Assembly (NCBI GenBank): GCA_001871685.1
Contig: MNVK01000079.1
Coordinates: forward strand, 1-12,056
Source of the DNA: Nitrospirae bacterium CG1_02_44_142
Lineage (GTDB): Bacteria; Nitrospirota; Thermodesulfovibrionia; Thermodesulfovibrionales; UBA1546
Direction of reading: 5' to 3'
DNA length: 12,056 nucleotides
Part shown: piece by piece, positions 1 to 6,194 of the stretch
How positions within the stretch are numbered: the first letter of the stretch is position 1
Layout: each line of letters opens with the position of its first letter
Notes under the pieces: generated by a model
What the model was told of the DNA's origin: nothing
The model's database searches: none
Seen by the model: the letters and a program-made list of their open reading frames with translations, nothing else
Translations under genes and position numbers: made by a program

Positions 1-36
1 GAAAAAGAGGCGCTGATGGAATATAATAAAGAATAA
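1..36 (+). CDS. 3' end of an unidentified gene (partial)
   Basis: Frame 1 is open from the first base of the window and ends in TAA at 34-36, giving the C-terminal peptide EKEALMEYNKE. Such a charged, helical tail is plausible for a protein end, but 11 residues cannot identify a family. The call rests on the open frame and on the fact that a repeat-like spacer and a tRNA start straight after it. The other two plus frames also stop within the first few codons, so this could be non-coding. Confidence 0.3.
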   Translation, partial: EKEALMEYNKE

Positions 37-102
37 TTCAAAATTTAAAATTAAAAATTCAAAATAAAAGAATTCCGAGATTTTGAATCTTGAATTTTGA
101 AT
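36..102. repeat. AT-rich inverted repeat element
   Basis: The 9-mer ATTCAAAAT occurs at 36-44 and 57-65, and its exact complement ATTTTGAAT at 80-88 and 94-102, so the spacer can fold into a long AT-rich hairpin. The first copy overlaps the last base of the upstream stop codon. Short arrays of this kind are common between genes in many environmental genomes. It may act as a weak transcript end for the upstream gene or may simply be an interspersed repeat. Confidence 0.6.
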
Positions 103-112
103 TTGTTTTGAT

Positions 113-187
113 GCCGGGGTAGCTCAGTGGTAGAGCAGCTGATTCGTAATCAGCAGGCCGTGGGTTCAAGTCCCACCCCCGGCTCCA
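113..187 (+). tRNA. tRNA-Thr (anticodon CGT)
   Basis: A complete cloverleaf is visible. The acceptor arms GCCGGGG (113-119) and CCCCGGC (177-183) pair perfectly, followed by discriminator T184 and an encoded CCA at 185-187. The anticodon stem GCTGA/TCAGC encloses the loop TTCGTAA, so the anticodon is CGT, reading the threonine codon ACG. The D arm carries AGCTCAGTGGTAGAGC and the T arm has the GGTTCAAGTCC signature. There is no intron. Transcription probably ends at the hairpin at 264-302. Confidence 0.95.
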
Positions 188-263
188 CATTACTTAAGAT
201 GATACTTTCATGCAAAGGGAAAAAATCAGAAAATCCATGAATTGAATGATTTTTGCAATCGGG

Positions 264-302
264 AAAAAAGACAGTCCCGAGCAGCTCGGGACTGTCTTTT
301 TT
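264..302. terminator. Bidirectional rho-independent terminator
   Basis: A perfect 12-bp GC-rich stem (270-281 with 285-296, loop CAG) is flanked by A6 (264-269) and T6 (297-302). Each strand therefore reads as stem plus U-tract. It lies three bases past the stop of the minus-strand cold-shock gene and about 75 bases past the plus-strand tRNA, so it can end both convergent transcripts. Confidence 0.92.
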
Positions 303-305
303 GGC

Positions 306-506
306 TTAGAGTTTTGTAACGTTTGCTGCCTTTGGGCCTTTGGGGCTATCAACAACATCAAAGTTCACTGCCTGCCCTTCAGACAGAGACTTAAAGCCGT
401 CTCCCTGCAGAGCAGAATAGTGAACAAAAACATCTCCGCCGTCTTCATTGGTTACTAATCCAAAACCCTTGGACTCATTAAACCACTTCACTGTTCCTTT
501 TGCCAC
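306..506 (-). CDS. csp: Cold-shock protein (CspA family)
   Basis: This 66-residue protein is a complete single cold-shock (OB-fold) domain, the usual length for CspA-type RNA chaperones that bind single-stranded RNA or DNA and melt secondary structure in the cytoplasm. It shows the opening KGTVKWFNESKGFG, the RNP1-like segment KGFGLV (about residues 13-18) and the RNP2-like segment VFVHY (about 26-30). The start is GTG at 504-506, preceded by a strong AAGGAGGT-type Shine-Dalgarno seven bases upstream (about 514-522). The gene is monocistronic: the terminator at 264-302 follows directly, and the upstream gene skp has its own stop and a small hairpin between. Whether it is cold-induced or constitutive cannot be told, because no long structured 5' leader is obvious. 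Confidence 0.96.
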   Translation of the reverse strand: MAKGTVKWFNESKGFGLVTNEDGGDVFVHYSALQGDGFKSLSEGQAVNFDVVDSPKGPKAANVTKL

Positions 507-565
507 TGTAATGCACCTCCTTGTTAAAAAACTTCCAAAACTTCTTGCGCTATTCCGGCACAGAA

Positions 566-579
566 CCCCTAAACAGGGG
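566..579 (-). terminator. Possible weak terminator after skp
   Basis: A 5-bp stem CCCCT/AGGGG with a four-base loop lies just after the stop of skp in the direction of transcription. Only a poor T-rich stretch follows it (TTCTGT), so it could be a weak terminator, an mRNA-end stabiliser or nothing. Confidence 0.3.
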
Positions 580-585
580 CAATAT

Positions 586-1164
586 TTATTTCTTGCCTTT
601 TGCTTTTTCCTTGGGTTTTTCCTTCGCCTTTACTTTTGGCGCCTCTTTTGGTTTGTCCTTTGATGCGTTAAGCCTGTTTACAACCAAACTTGTAATATCA
701 AACTCTTTTTTAGCGGACAAAACGACTTCGCTTCTGAATATAATCGCATATCCCTCCTCGTACCCGACGGCGTCAACAATTTCGCTTATGTTCTTAAGAA
801 TTGCATTTGTAAGCTCATTTTCTTTTTTCTGCAATTCTGCCCGCGCATCGGCCACAAGCCTCTGGATATCCCGCTGGAGTTTCTCCACTTCCTCTTCCTT
901 TGCCTTTTTTGCCTCGGCGGAAAGAACAGAAGCCTGTTTGCTAATCTCTGCTTCAATCTTTTTAAGGGAATTTACCTTTTCTTCTATTACCGCCTTTTTT
1001 GTTTTTTCTATGTCCGCAACATCAGCCCTTGCCTTTTTGCCTGCCTCGGATTCTGAAAATACGCGCTGCAAATCAACGAAACCTAATTTGAGCGCATCAG
1101 CCGCTGCCGAAGGCGCAGCGGAAAGCAGCGTTAAACACACTGTTAATAACAACATCCTTCTCAT
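586..1164 (-). CDS. skp: Skp/OmpH-type periplasmic chaperone
   Basis: The 192-residue protein starts with a signal peptide (MRRMLLLTV..., cleavage probably after the AAPSAAA stretch near residue 22). The Skp/OmpH start motif follows: LKLGFVDLQRVFSESEAGKKA. Residues about 40-125 form a long Lys/Glu/Ala-rich coiled coil, as in the tentacle arms of trimeric Skp. The conserved end of the domain (ILKNISEIVDAVGYEEGYAIIF...VVLSAKKEFDITSLVVNRLN) is present. Skp holds unfolded outer-membrane proteins in the periplasm and delivers them to the BAM complex, which fits the bamA gene immediately upstream on the same strand (67-base gap). A GGAGG Shine-Dalgarno precedes the ATG. The last ~28 residues are an unusual Lys-rich tail with repeated KEKPKEK-like units, longer than in the classical protein. 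Confidence 0.93.
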   Translation of the reverse strand: MRRMLLLTVCLTLLSAAPSAAADALKLGFVDLQRVFSESEAGKKARADVADIEKTKKAVIEEKVNSLKKIEAEISKQASVLSAEAKKAKEEEVEKLQRDIQRLVADARAELQKKENELTNAILKNISEIVDAVGYEEGYAIIFRSEVVLSAKKEFDITSLVVNRLNASKDKPKEAPKVKAKEKPKEKAKGKK

Positions 1165-1231
1165 TTTTCCTCCTTTTTAAACTTTAGTTATTGCGTTATC
1201 GCGATAAACTCTATAACGTGTTTGCGCCTAT

Positions 1232-3493
1232 CTAAAAAGCAGTGCCGAATGTGAATTCCCACTTGCTTTTGCTTTCCCCTGTTTTTGGATTTAGATTATG
1301 CCCCCATTCAAGTCTTAACGGCCCTATCGGAGAAAACCATCTGAAACCGACTCCTGCCCCGTATTTAACATCCCCGATGTCCTTGAAAGAATCAAAGGCC
1401 CTGCCTGCGTCAAAAAATGTAACCCCTTTAAATTTCAACTCGCTGACCAGAGGGAAGATATATTCTGCGTTAAATATAATCTGTTTTGTCCCGCCTATCA
1501 CGTCGCCATTTACATCCCGCGGTCCAGCCTCTCCATAACCAAGTCCCCTTACAGTGTAAATGCCTCCGACATGGAATCTTTCATAAAGGGGAAGAGGCTT
1601 GTTGAACATTCCTGTTGCCTGGGCATAGCGGCCTTTAAAAGCCAGTGTTGTCTCTTCAGTCGCAGGGAAAAACCACGAAGATTCAACCCCTGTTTTAAAA
1701 AAGAAGTTATCCCCGCCGAGTCCTGCGTAAGTCGCATACAGCATATTTCTTGAGCCTGTATGGGGGTCCAGAAAACTGTTCCTTGAATCCCTTGCAATTG
1801 CAGGCGTAATGCTGCTTGTTATTTTTTTGCCTTCCTGGTCTATTATAATTTGCGACGCATTTGGAGATATATTATTTATCGTCACGCTTTCAAGATTGTA
1901 TGTAACATCTGCTTTCCAGTATTCGGACAGGCTCTTGCCCAGAAGCATATCAAACCCGGCCGCTTTTCTGTCAAATGCCGAATAATTTCTTGTTGTTCTA
2001 TAGATGTCGGTTCCGAATAAAAGTTCTTTGTCAAGAAACCATGGGTCCCTGTATCCAAAGCTGTATGATGTACTTTTGCCTCCGAATTCCCCTTTTAATT
2101 TTATAAGCCGCCCTGTCCCGAATAGATTGGCCTGCGTAATGTCAGCGGTGGCTATAAGGCCATCAACCGAACTGTACCCGCCGCCTACGCTGAGAGCGCC
2201 TGTCGGCTTTTCCTTTACCTTCACATCAATATCCACAAGTTTCTCCCCGGGTTTCGGCTTTGGCTGCAGGTCAACAGCTTCAAAAAAATTAAGATTATTA
2301 AGCCTCTCATAGCTCCTTTTCATGAGTGAACTGTTAAACGTGTCGCCCTCATCAAGCCTGATTTCCCGTCTTATAACCTTATCCCTTGTCTTGATATTTC
2401 CTGATATATCTATCCTGCCTATTTTGTAAATATCCCCCTCATCTATTTTGAAGGTTATCTTAACCTGCTTGTCAGCCTTATCCGGCACAACGTCAGGAGA
2501 AACGCTCACAAGCGCATAGCCTTTCTCTGAATACGTCTCCCCGAGCGCAGCAACATCGCCTCTGAGCACTGCCCGGCTGAACACATTTTTAGGGGAAGAT
2601 TTTATTTTCTTTCTTAACTCGGCTTCAGGGAACGCCTTGTTCCCTGCAATATCCACAGAGGAGATTCTGTACTGCTCTCCTTCGGATATCATGATTGTGA
2701 TTATCATCCCCTTCTTATCGCCTGTAAGCTGGATTTTGGGGTCGGCTACGGCAACATTTATATATCCCCTATTAAAATAGAGGTTTCTTATCCTTTCAAT
2801 ATCAACATTCATTTCACCCTTTTTATAATACCCTGATGATGTTGCGAATGAGAACAGCCACCATTCGCCTGTTTTTATAGCCTTTTTTATTTCCTTTTTT
2901 GAAATGGCCTTGCTGCCCTCAATTATCAATGACTTTATCTTCACCTTAGGGCCTTCCTCTATTTGATATGTAAGCGTAACCTCATCATCATTCACCTTCT
3001 TCACAACAGGAACGATTTTGGACAGGTAGTAGCCTTCCTCTTCATAGAAGGCGCGCAGCTTCTCGGCATTATCCTGTATCAGAACAGTATCTGCTATAGA
3101 GTTTGCCGTTATGGTTATTTTCTCTTTTAGGCCTGAATCTTCCTGCTTCTTATTCCCCTGAAAGTCTATGCTTATAATAGTGGGCTTTTCCTTTATCAGG
3201 TATATCACCCTGACGCCGCCTTCCAGCGGCTCTATATCAACCTTGACGTCGTCAAAATAGCCCATCTTGTAAATGTCTTTTATGTCATTTGTGGTCTTTT
3301 CCGAAGAAAGCGGTTCTCCTGTTTTCTGCGTTATCTTGGATTTCACAGCGGCTTCCTCTACTCTCTTAAGCCCTCTTACCTCAATAGAATTTACCAGAGG
3401 GAGAGAAATTTCCTGCGCCGGGAGGGTGTCTGTCCCGCCTATAAACACGGCAGTCATTACAAAACAGAAAAACAATAAAGCCGTTCTTCTCAT
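1232..3493 (-). CDS. bamA: Outer membrane protein assembly factor BamA
   Basis: This 753-residue Omp85-family protein is the core of the BAM complex that inserts beta-barrel proteins into the outer membrane. After a signal peptide (about residues 1-26, ending LPAQ) come five POTRA repeats at about 33-104, 105-184, 185-274, 275-354 and 355-430, each ending in an EGxx or KEKP-type strand. The 16-strand barrel begins at TGALSVGGGYSSVDG (about 431). The diagnostic loop-6 motif VRGLGYGE is at about 648-655. The protein ends in phenylalanine (EFTFGTAF), the usual C-terminal barrel signal. Length and domain order are normal. The ATG is preceded by GAGGAG six bases upstream. It is transcribed with skp; lpxD and fabZ, which often follow in other genomes, are not next to it here. 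Confidence 0.97.
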   Translation of the reverse strand: MRRTALLFFCFVMTAVFIGGTDTLPAQEISLPLVNSIEVRGLKRVEEAAVKSKITQKTGEPLSSEKTTNDIKDIYKMGYFDDVKVDIEPLEGGVRVIYLIKEKPTIISIDFQGNKKQEDSGLKEKITITANSIADTVLIQDNAEKLRAFYEEEGYYLSKIVPVVKKVNDDEVTLTYQIEEGPKVKIKSLIIEGSKAISKKEIKKAIKTGEWWLFSFATSSGYYKKGEMNVDIERIRNLYFNRGYINVAVADPKIQLTGDKKGMIITIMISEGEQYRISSVDIAGNKAFPEAELRKKIKSSPKNVFSRAVLRGDVAALGETYSEKGYALVSVSPDVVPDKADKQVKITFKIDEGDIYKIGRIDISGNIKTRDKVIRREIRLDEGDTFNSSLMKRSYERLNNLNFFEAVDLQPKPKPGEKLVDIDVKVKEKPTGALSVGGGYSSVDGLIATADITQANLFGTGRLIKLKGEFGGKSTSYSFGYRDPWFLDKELLFGTDIYRTTRNYSAFDRKAAGFDMLLGKSLSEYWKADVTYNLESVTINNISPNASQIIIDQEGKKITSSITPAIARDSRNSFLDPHTGSRNMLYATYAGLGGDNFFFKTGVESSWFFPATEETTLAFKGRYAQATGMFNKPLPLYERFHVGGIYTVRGLGYGEAGPRDVNGDVIGGTKQIIFNAEYIFPLVSELKFKGVTFFDAGRAFDSFKDIGDVKYGAGVGFRWFSPIGPLRLEWGHNLNPKTGESKSKWEFTFGTAF

Positions 3494-3569
3494 CTTCCGC
3501 TCCTCAAATGCCTCTTTTTTGTCCTTCCCGCAGTTATTAAGCGAGAATCCATTCTTTGTCTTTTATCTT

Positions 3570-3613
3570 GATTCCGCATCAAGCCTGCCTACCGCAGGCA
3601 GGTGCAGAATGAC
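3570..3613. repeat. Interspersed palindromic repeat element
   Basis: This is a nested imperfect palindrome. Outer arms ATTCCGCA (3571-3578) and TGCAGAAT (3603-3610) match at 7 of 8 positions; the inner arms CCTGCCT (3584-3590) and AGGCAGG (3596-3602) are perfect with loop ACCGC. I recognise this layout (ATTCYGCA outside, CCTGCCT hairpin inside) as a type of short intergenic repeat scattered through many environmental bacterial genomes. It sits in the divergent spacer between bamA and the rluD-type gene. Confidence 0.7.
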
Positions 3614-3641
3614 AGACTTACTGACATTTTCATATCCCTTG

Positions 3642-3656
3642 TGAGTTAAAAACTCA
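3642..3656. promoter_or_regulatory. Perfect palindrome in the bamA / rluD-type spacer
   Basis: TGAGTT-AAA-AACTCA is a perfect inverted repeat of two 6-base arms around AAA, in the spacer between divergent genes. It could be an operator for either gene. No regulator family can be assigned, and chance is not excluded in an AT-rich region. Confidence 0.25.
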
Positions 3657-3782
3657 TGAGATTTTATGCTCACTCCTCTAAAGAATAGCTATTGCGTGTT
3701 AGTATATCCTTCCAAGAGGGCGCTTGTAAATAAAAAAAATTCCAACAATATCCACTCTGTTCAGGTTAAAATTACAATTACA

Positions 3783-4712
3783 ATGATATCTCACAGGGTG
3801 AAAGTTCAGGAAAAGGACTCCGGCAAAAGGATAGATATCTTAGTCTCTGAGAAAACAGGGGTTACCCGCTCACAGATGCAGAGACTCATAAAGGGGGGCC
3901 TTCTGCTTGTTGACAGCAGGACTGTAAGCCAGAACTACAGGGTAAAGGCAGGCGACGTTATCGTATTAACCGCCGAAGATAAAAAACATGAACAGCTTAT
4001 CCCTGAAGCAATCCCCGTTGAAATACTCTATATGGACCGGAGCCTTGTTGTAGTAAACAAACCGGCAGGCATGGTAGTTTATCCTGCCGCAGGACACAGC
4101 AGAGGCACATTGATGAATGCCCTCCTCTGCCGCTGCAAGAAACTTGAAGCGCCGGGCGGACCCCTAAGGCCGGGCGTTGTGCACAGACTTGACAAAGACA
4201 CATCAGGAGTGATGGTCGTTGCTCTTGACAGCGGCGCATACTATAAACTTGCGGAGCAGTTTAAACAGCGGACAATAAACAGAAGATATGTTGCGCTTAT
4301 ATATGGAAATCCGAAAGACAACAGCGGGCAGATCAGCCTTGCTATCGGACGGTCCGAAACTGACAGGAAAAAAATGTCAACAAGGGTAAGGAGAGGCAAA
4401 GAGGCTCTGACAATATGGAAGACAATAGAAAGATTCCATGGCGCTGCATTAATTGAGGCAAAACTTAAAACAGGAAGGACCCACCAGATAAGAGTCCATT
4501 TTGCATCCATCGGACATCCTGTGCTTGGGGACCGCGCTTATGGGAAGAAGATTGAGATAGAGACGAGAGAAAGAGAAAAATTAACATTCCCCCGCCAGAT
4601 GCTTCACGCGGAAGCGCTCGGATTTATTCATCCGGTTACAGGCAAATACCTTGAATTCCACAGCCCCCCGCCTGACGATATGGCGGAAAGAATAAAACAG
4701 CTGCGAGGCTAA
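3783..4712 (+). CDS. RluD-type 23S rRNA pseudouridine synthase
   Basis: From ATG 3783 the protein has 309 residues, the normal length of RluA/RluC/RluD enzymes, which turn uridines of 23S rRNA into pseudouridine in the cytoplasm. An S4 RNA-binding domain covers about residues 15-62 (GKRIDILVSEKTGVTRSQMQ). The catalytic motif HRLDKDTSG is at 134-142 with Asp137 as the expected nucleophile. The family motifs VVVNKPAGMVVYPA (about 89-102) and KTGRTHQIRVHFASIGHPVLGD are also present. An in-frame ATG at 3666 would add 39 residues unlike the family, so I prefer 3783, although no good Shine-Dalgarno precedes either. The precise target uridines cannot be read from sequence. Its stop codon overlaps that of the convergent roadblock gene. 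Confidence 0.93.
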   Translation: MISHRVKVQEKDSGKRIDILVSEKTGVTRSQMQRLIKGGLLLVDSRTVSQNYRVKAGDVIVLTAEDKKHEQLIPEAIPVEILYMDRSLVVVNKPAGMVVYPAAGHSRGTLMNALLCRCKKLEAPGGPLRPGVVHRLDKDTSGVMVVALDSGAYYKLAEQFKQRTINRRYVALIYGNPKDNSGQISLAIGRSETDRKKMSTRVRRGKEALTIWKTIERFHGAALIEAKLKTGRTHQIRVHFASIGHPVLGDRAYGKKIEIETREREKLTFPRQMLHAEALGFIHPVTGKYLEFHSPPPDDMAERIKQLRG

Positions 4713-5065
4713 AATTCTTTTTCTATTTTAGGGATTGTGGTCTTAAGGATAAATCTGCCCTTCCCGTAATTTCCATCAGGCTTTATGATAAGCGCAAGAT
4801 AATAATCCTTATTTATCTTCCTCATTATAATTCCGCACTTATCGGAGATTATTGAAAACTCCTTAGCCTCGCCGAGCCCGAGCGTCTCGGCGGCATTGCC
4901 TATGTCTTTAATCATTGCAGACGCCTCTGCGCTCAGGTCTTCCAGATTAATAAGTTTCTCGCTGGCATATTCCTCAACAGGCATGCCGTCCGAGCTTATT
5001 ATCATAGCAGAAACTGCGCCGTCAACTTTCCCGACTGTTTCCTTAAGAACTTCTGAAAAACTCAT
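4709..5065 (-). CDS. Roadblock/LC7-domain protein (MglB-like)
   Basis: This 118-residue protein is a single roadblock/LC7 domain. It has the typical start FSEVLKETVGKVDGAVSAMIISSDGMPVEEY, a middle helix with LSAEASAMIKDIGNAAETLGLG, and the strand pattern FSIISDKCGIIMRKINKDYYLALIIKPDGNYGKGRF. Known bacterial members such as MglB form dimers that act on small Ras-like GTPases (MglA) in polarity and motility; no such GTPase is in this window. ATG 5063-5065 is chosen because AAGGAG lies just upstream; an ATG 45 bases earlier would add 15 residues unlike the family. The start lies inside the end of the upstream TPR gene (23-base overlap), which suggests translational coupling and a joint function. 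Its stop overlaps the stop of the convergent rluD-type gene. Confidence 0.88.
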   Translation of the reverse strand: MSFSEVLKETVGKVDGAVSAMIISSDGMPVEEYASEKLINLEDLSAEASAMIKDIGNAAETLGLGEAKEFSIISDKCGIIMRKINKDYYLALIIKPDGNYGKGRFILKTTIPKIEKEF

Positions 5066-6146
5066 CTCTCTTCTCCTTAATCCTTCCGCCAAATGTTTCC
5101 AGTTTATCAATTACCGCTTCCTTGTCTTTTCCAAGCATCTTGAGCAGCATCCTTAATTCTTCAACCTTCTGCATGATATGTTTGTTTTGAGGATTTGCAG
5201 ACAACATCCCTCTATAAATACTCATGGCCTTCAGGTAATTGCCCCCGGCTATTAACAGTTCCGCATCCTTAAGGCTGTATGCGCCTTTATCTTCCCTGCC
5301 TGTGCCGCGGCAGACAGGCTTTTCAGGCAGCCTTTCCGCCGCAGGCGGCTTTTCTTCCATGTATATTTCAACAGGAGAAGGAAACGGCGTTGCATCATTC
5401 TCCCCGAATGCCGCGGCGTAGGACATGGCTTCCTTTTCCGCCTCTTCTATATCTTCATCAGAGATAACCTCTTCTCCAAAAACATCTTCTGTCTGAGTAT
5501 CTTCTCCTCCTGCACTTTGCCCTGCAATAGACCGTTTGAATTTTTCAAACGCATCTTCGCTGGCAGGCTGCTCGGGTTCTTCCGATGGGAGAACTTCAAC
5601 TTCTTCTGCCTTGATTGTTTCTTCCCCGGGCAGCTCGGCGGAGGGTTTAACCGCCGTCTGTGTGGAGGGCTCAACAGCTTCATTCCCCTGCACAGAAAAT
5701 TCTTCAGGAGCAGATTCCGGGACTGCCGCGGTTTCCTCAGACGTCTGAGCGCTCTGCAGCGCATCAAGATTTGCGACAGCGTCATCATCAAAGGGGTTCA
5801 GTTTGAGCACTACCTTGTATTCCCCTACTGCCCTTTCTTTCTCTCCTGAATCCCTGTAGATCTCGGCTAATTTTTTATGCGCAAACAGATTGTCGGGTAT
5901 CGCTGATATCACCTTCTCAAATTCTTCCTTTGCCGCTCCCGCCATTTTTTTCTCAAGATATATCTTGCCGAGAGACACCCTCGCGCTTGTATACCCGGGC
6001 TGGCTGGTAAGTCCTGTCATTAGAACAGAGACTGCCTCATCAAGCATCCCATTTTTTCTGTATTCCTCAGCGAGCGGGACAAAGAACTTTGAATTGGGGT
6101 CTTTCTTCACTTTTTCCTTTAATTTTTTAATATCTTCAAGGCTCAT
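5043..6146 (-). CDS. TPR-repeat protein with acidic linker
   Basis: The 367-residue protein has no signal peptide or membrane segment and is probably cytoplasmic. Residues 1-130 hold about three to four tetratricopeptide repeats (NSKFFVPLAEEYRKNGMLDEAVSVL, YTSARVSLGKIYLEKKMAGAAKEEF, NLFAHKKLAEIYRDSGEKERAVGEY). Residues about 132-285 are a low-complexity linker rich in Glu, Pro, Ser and Ala. The end (about 286-340) holds one more TPR-like hairpin (GGNYLKAMSIYRGML...) and the tail FGGRIKEKRDEFF. TPRs bind partner proteins; the overlapping roadblock gene downstream is the obvious candidate partner. amrS lies 48 bases upstream on the same strand. No Shine-Dalgarno precedes the ATG, but the start MSLEDIKKLKEKVKKDPNS looks native. 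A palindromic repeat appears inserted in frame near residues 276-286. Confidence 0.88.
   Translation of the reverse strand: MSLEDIKKLKEKVKKDPNSKFFVPLAEEYRKNGMLDEAVSVLMTGLTSQPGYTSARVSLGKIYLEKKMAGAAKEEFEKVISAIPDNLFAHKKLAEIYRDSGEKERAVGEYKVVLKLNPFDDDAVANLDALQSAQTSEETAAVPESAPEEFSVQGNEAVEPSTQTAVKPSAELPGEETIKAEEVEVLPSEEPEQPASEDAFEKFKRSIAGQSAGGEDTQTEDVFGEEVISDEDIEEAEKEAMSYAAAFGENDATPFPSPVEIYMEEKPPAAERLPEKPVCRGTGREDKGAYSLKDAELLIAGGNYLKAMSIYRGMLSANPQNKHIMQKVEELRMLLKMLGKDKEAVIDKLETFGGRIKEKRDEFFRSS
5295..5348. repeat. Palindromic GC-rich repeats inside the TPR gene
   Basis: Two adjacent hairpins lie within the coding sequence: GCCTGT (5298-5303) pairs with ACAGGC (5314-5319) around a GC-rich centre, and CCGCC/GGCGG pair around GCA at about 5336-5348. 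In the protein they encode a stretch around KPVCRGTGRED and KPPAAERLP, at the end of the disordered linker. The first resembles the CCTGCC...GGCAGG type of interspersed repeat seen in the 3570-3613 element, so an in-frame insertion is likely. Confidence 0.5.
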
Positions 6147-6194
6147 ATTATATGCAAAAAATCTTAACAGAACGTCTGAAAAAGTTCAAGCTGT

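Noticed and set aside
36..102. Possible CRISPR array from repeated ATTCAAAAT units
   Set aside because: Units are only 9 bases, spacing is irregular, orientation alternates and there are no spacer-like unique sequences or cas genes.
521..1180. A 219-codon open frame on the plus strand opposite skp
   Set aside because: It is the antisense of a Lys/Glu/Ala-rich coiled-coil gene, gives a Phe/Ser-rich peptide without recognisable family motifs, and has no ribosome binding site. skp is clearly the real gene.
1196..1207. Perfect 12-base palindrome TTATCGCGATAA between bamA and skp
   Set aside because: It lies inside an operon, has no loop for an RNA hairpin and no second copy in the window that I could find. 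It may be chance, so I do not call it an operator.
6147..6152. TATAAT directly before the ATG of the TPR gene
   Set aside because: A start seven bases after this hexamer would fall inside the coding sequence and remove the ATG, so it does not fit a promoter for the conserved protein start.
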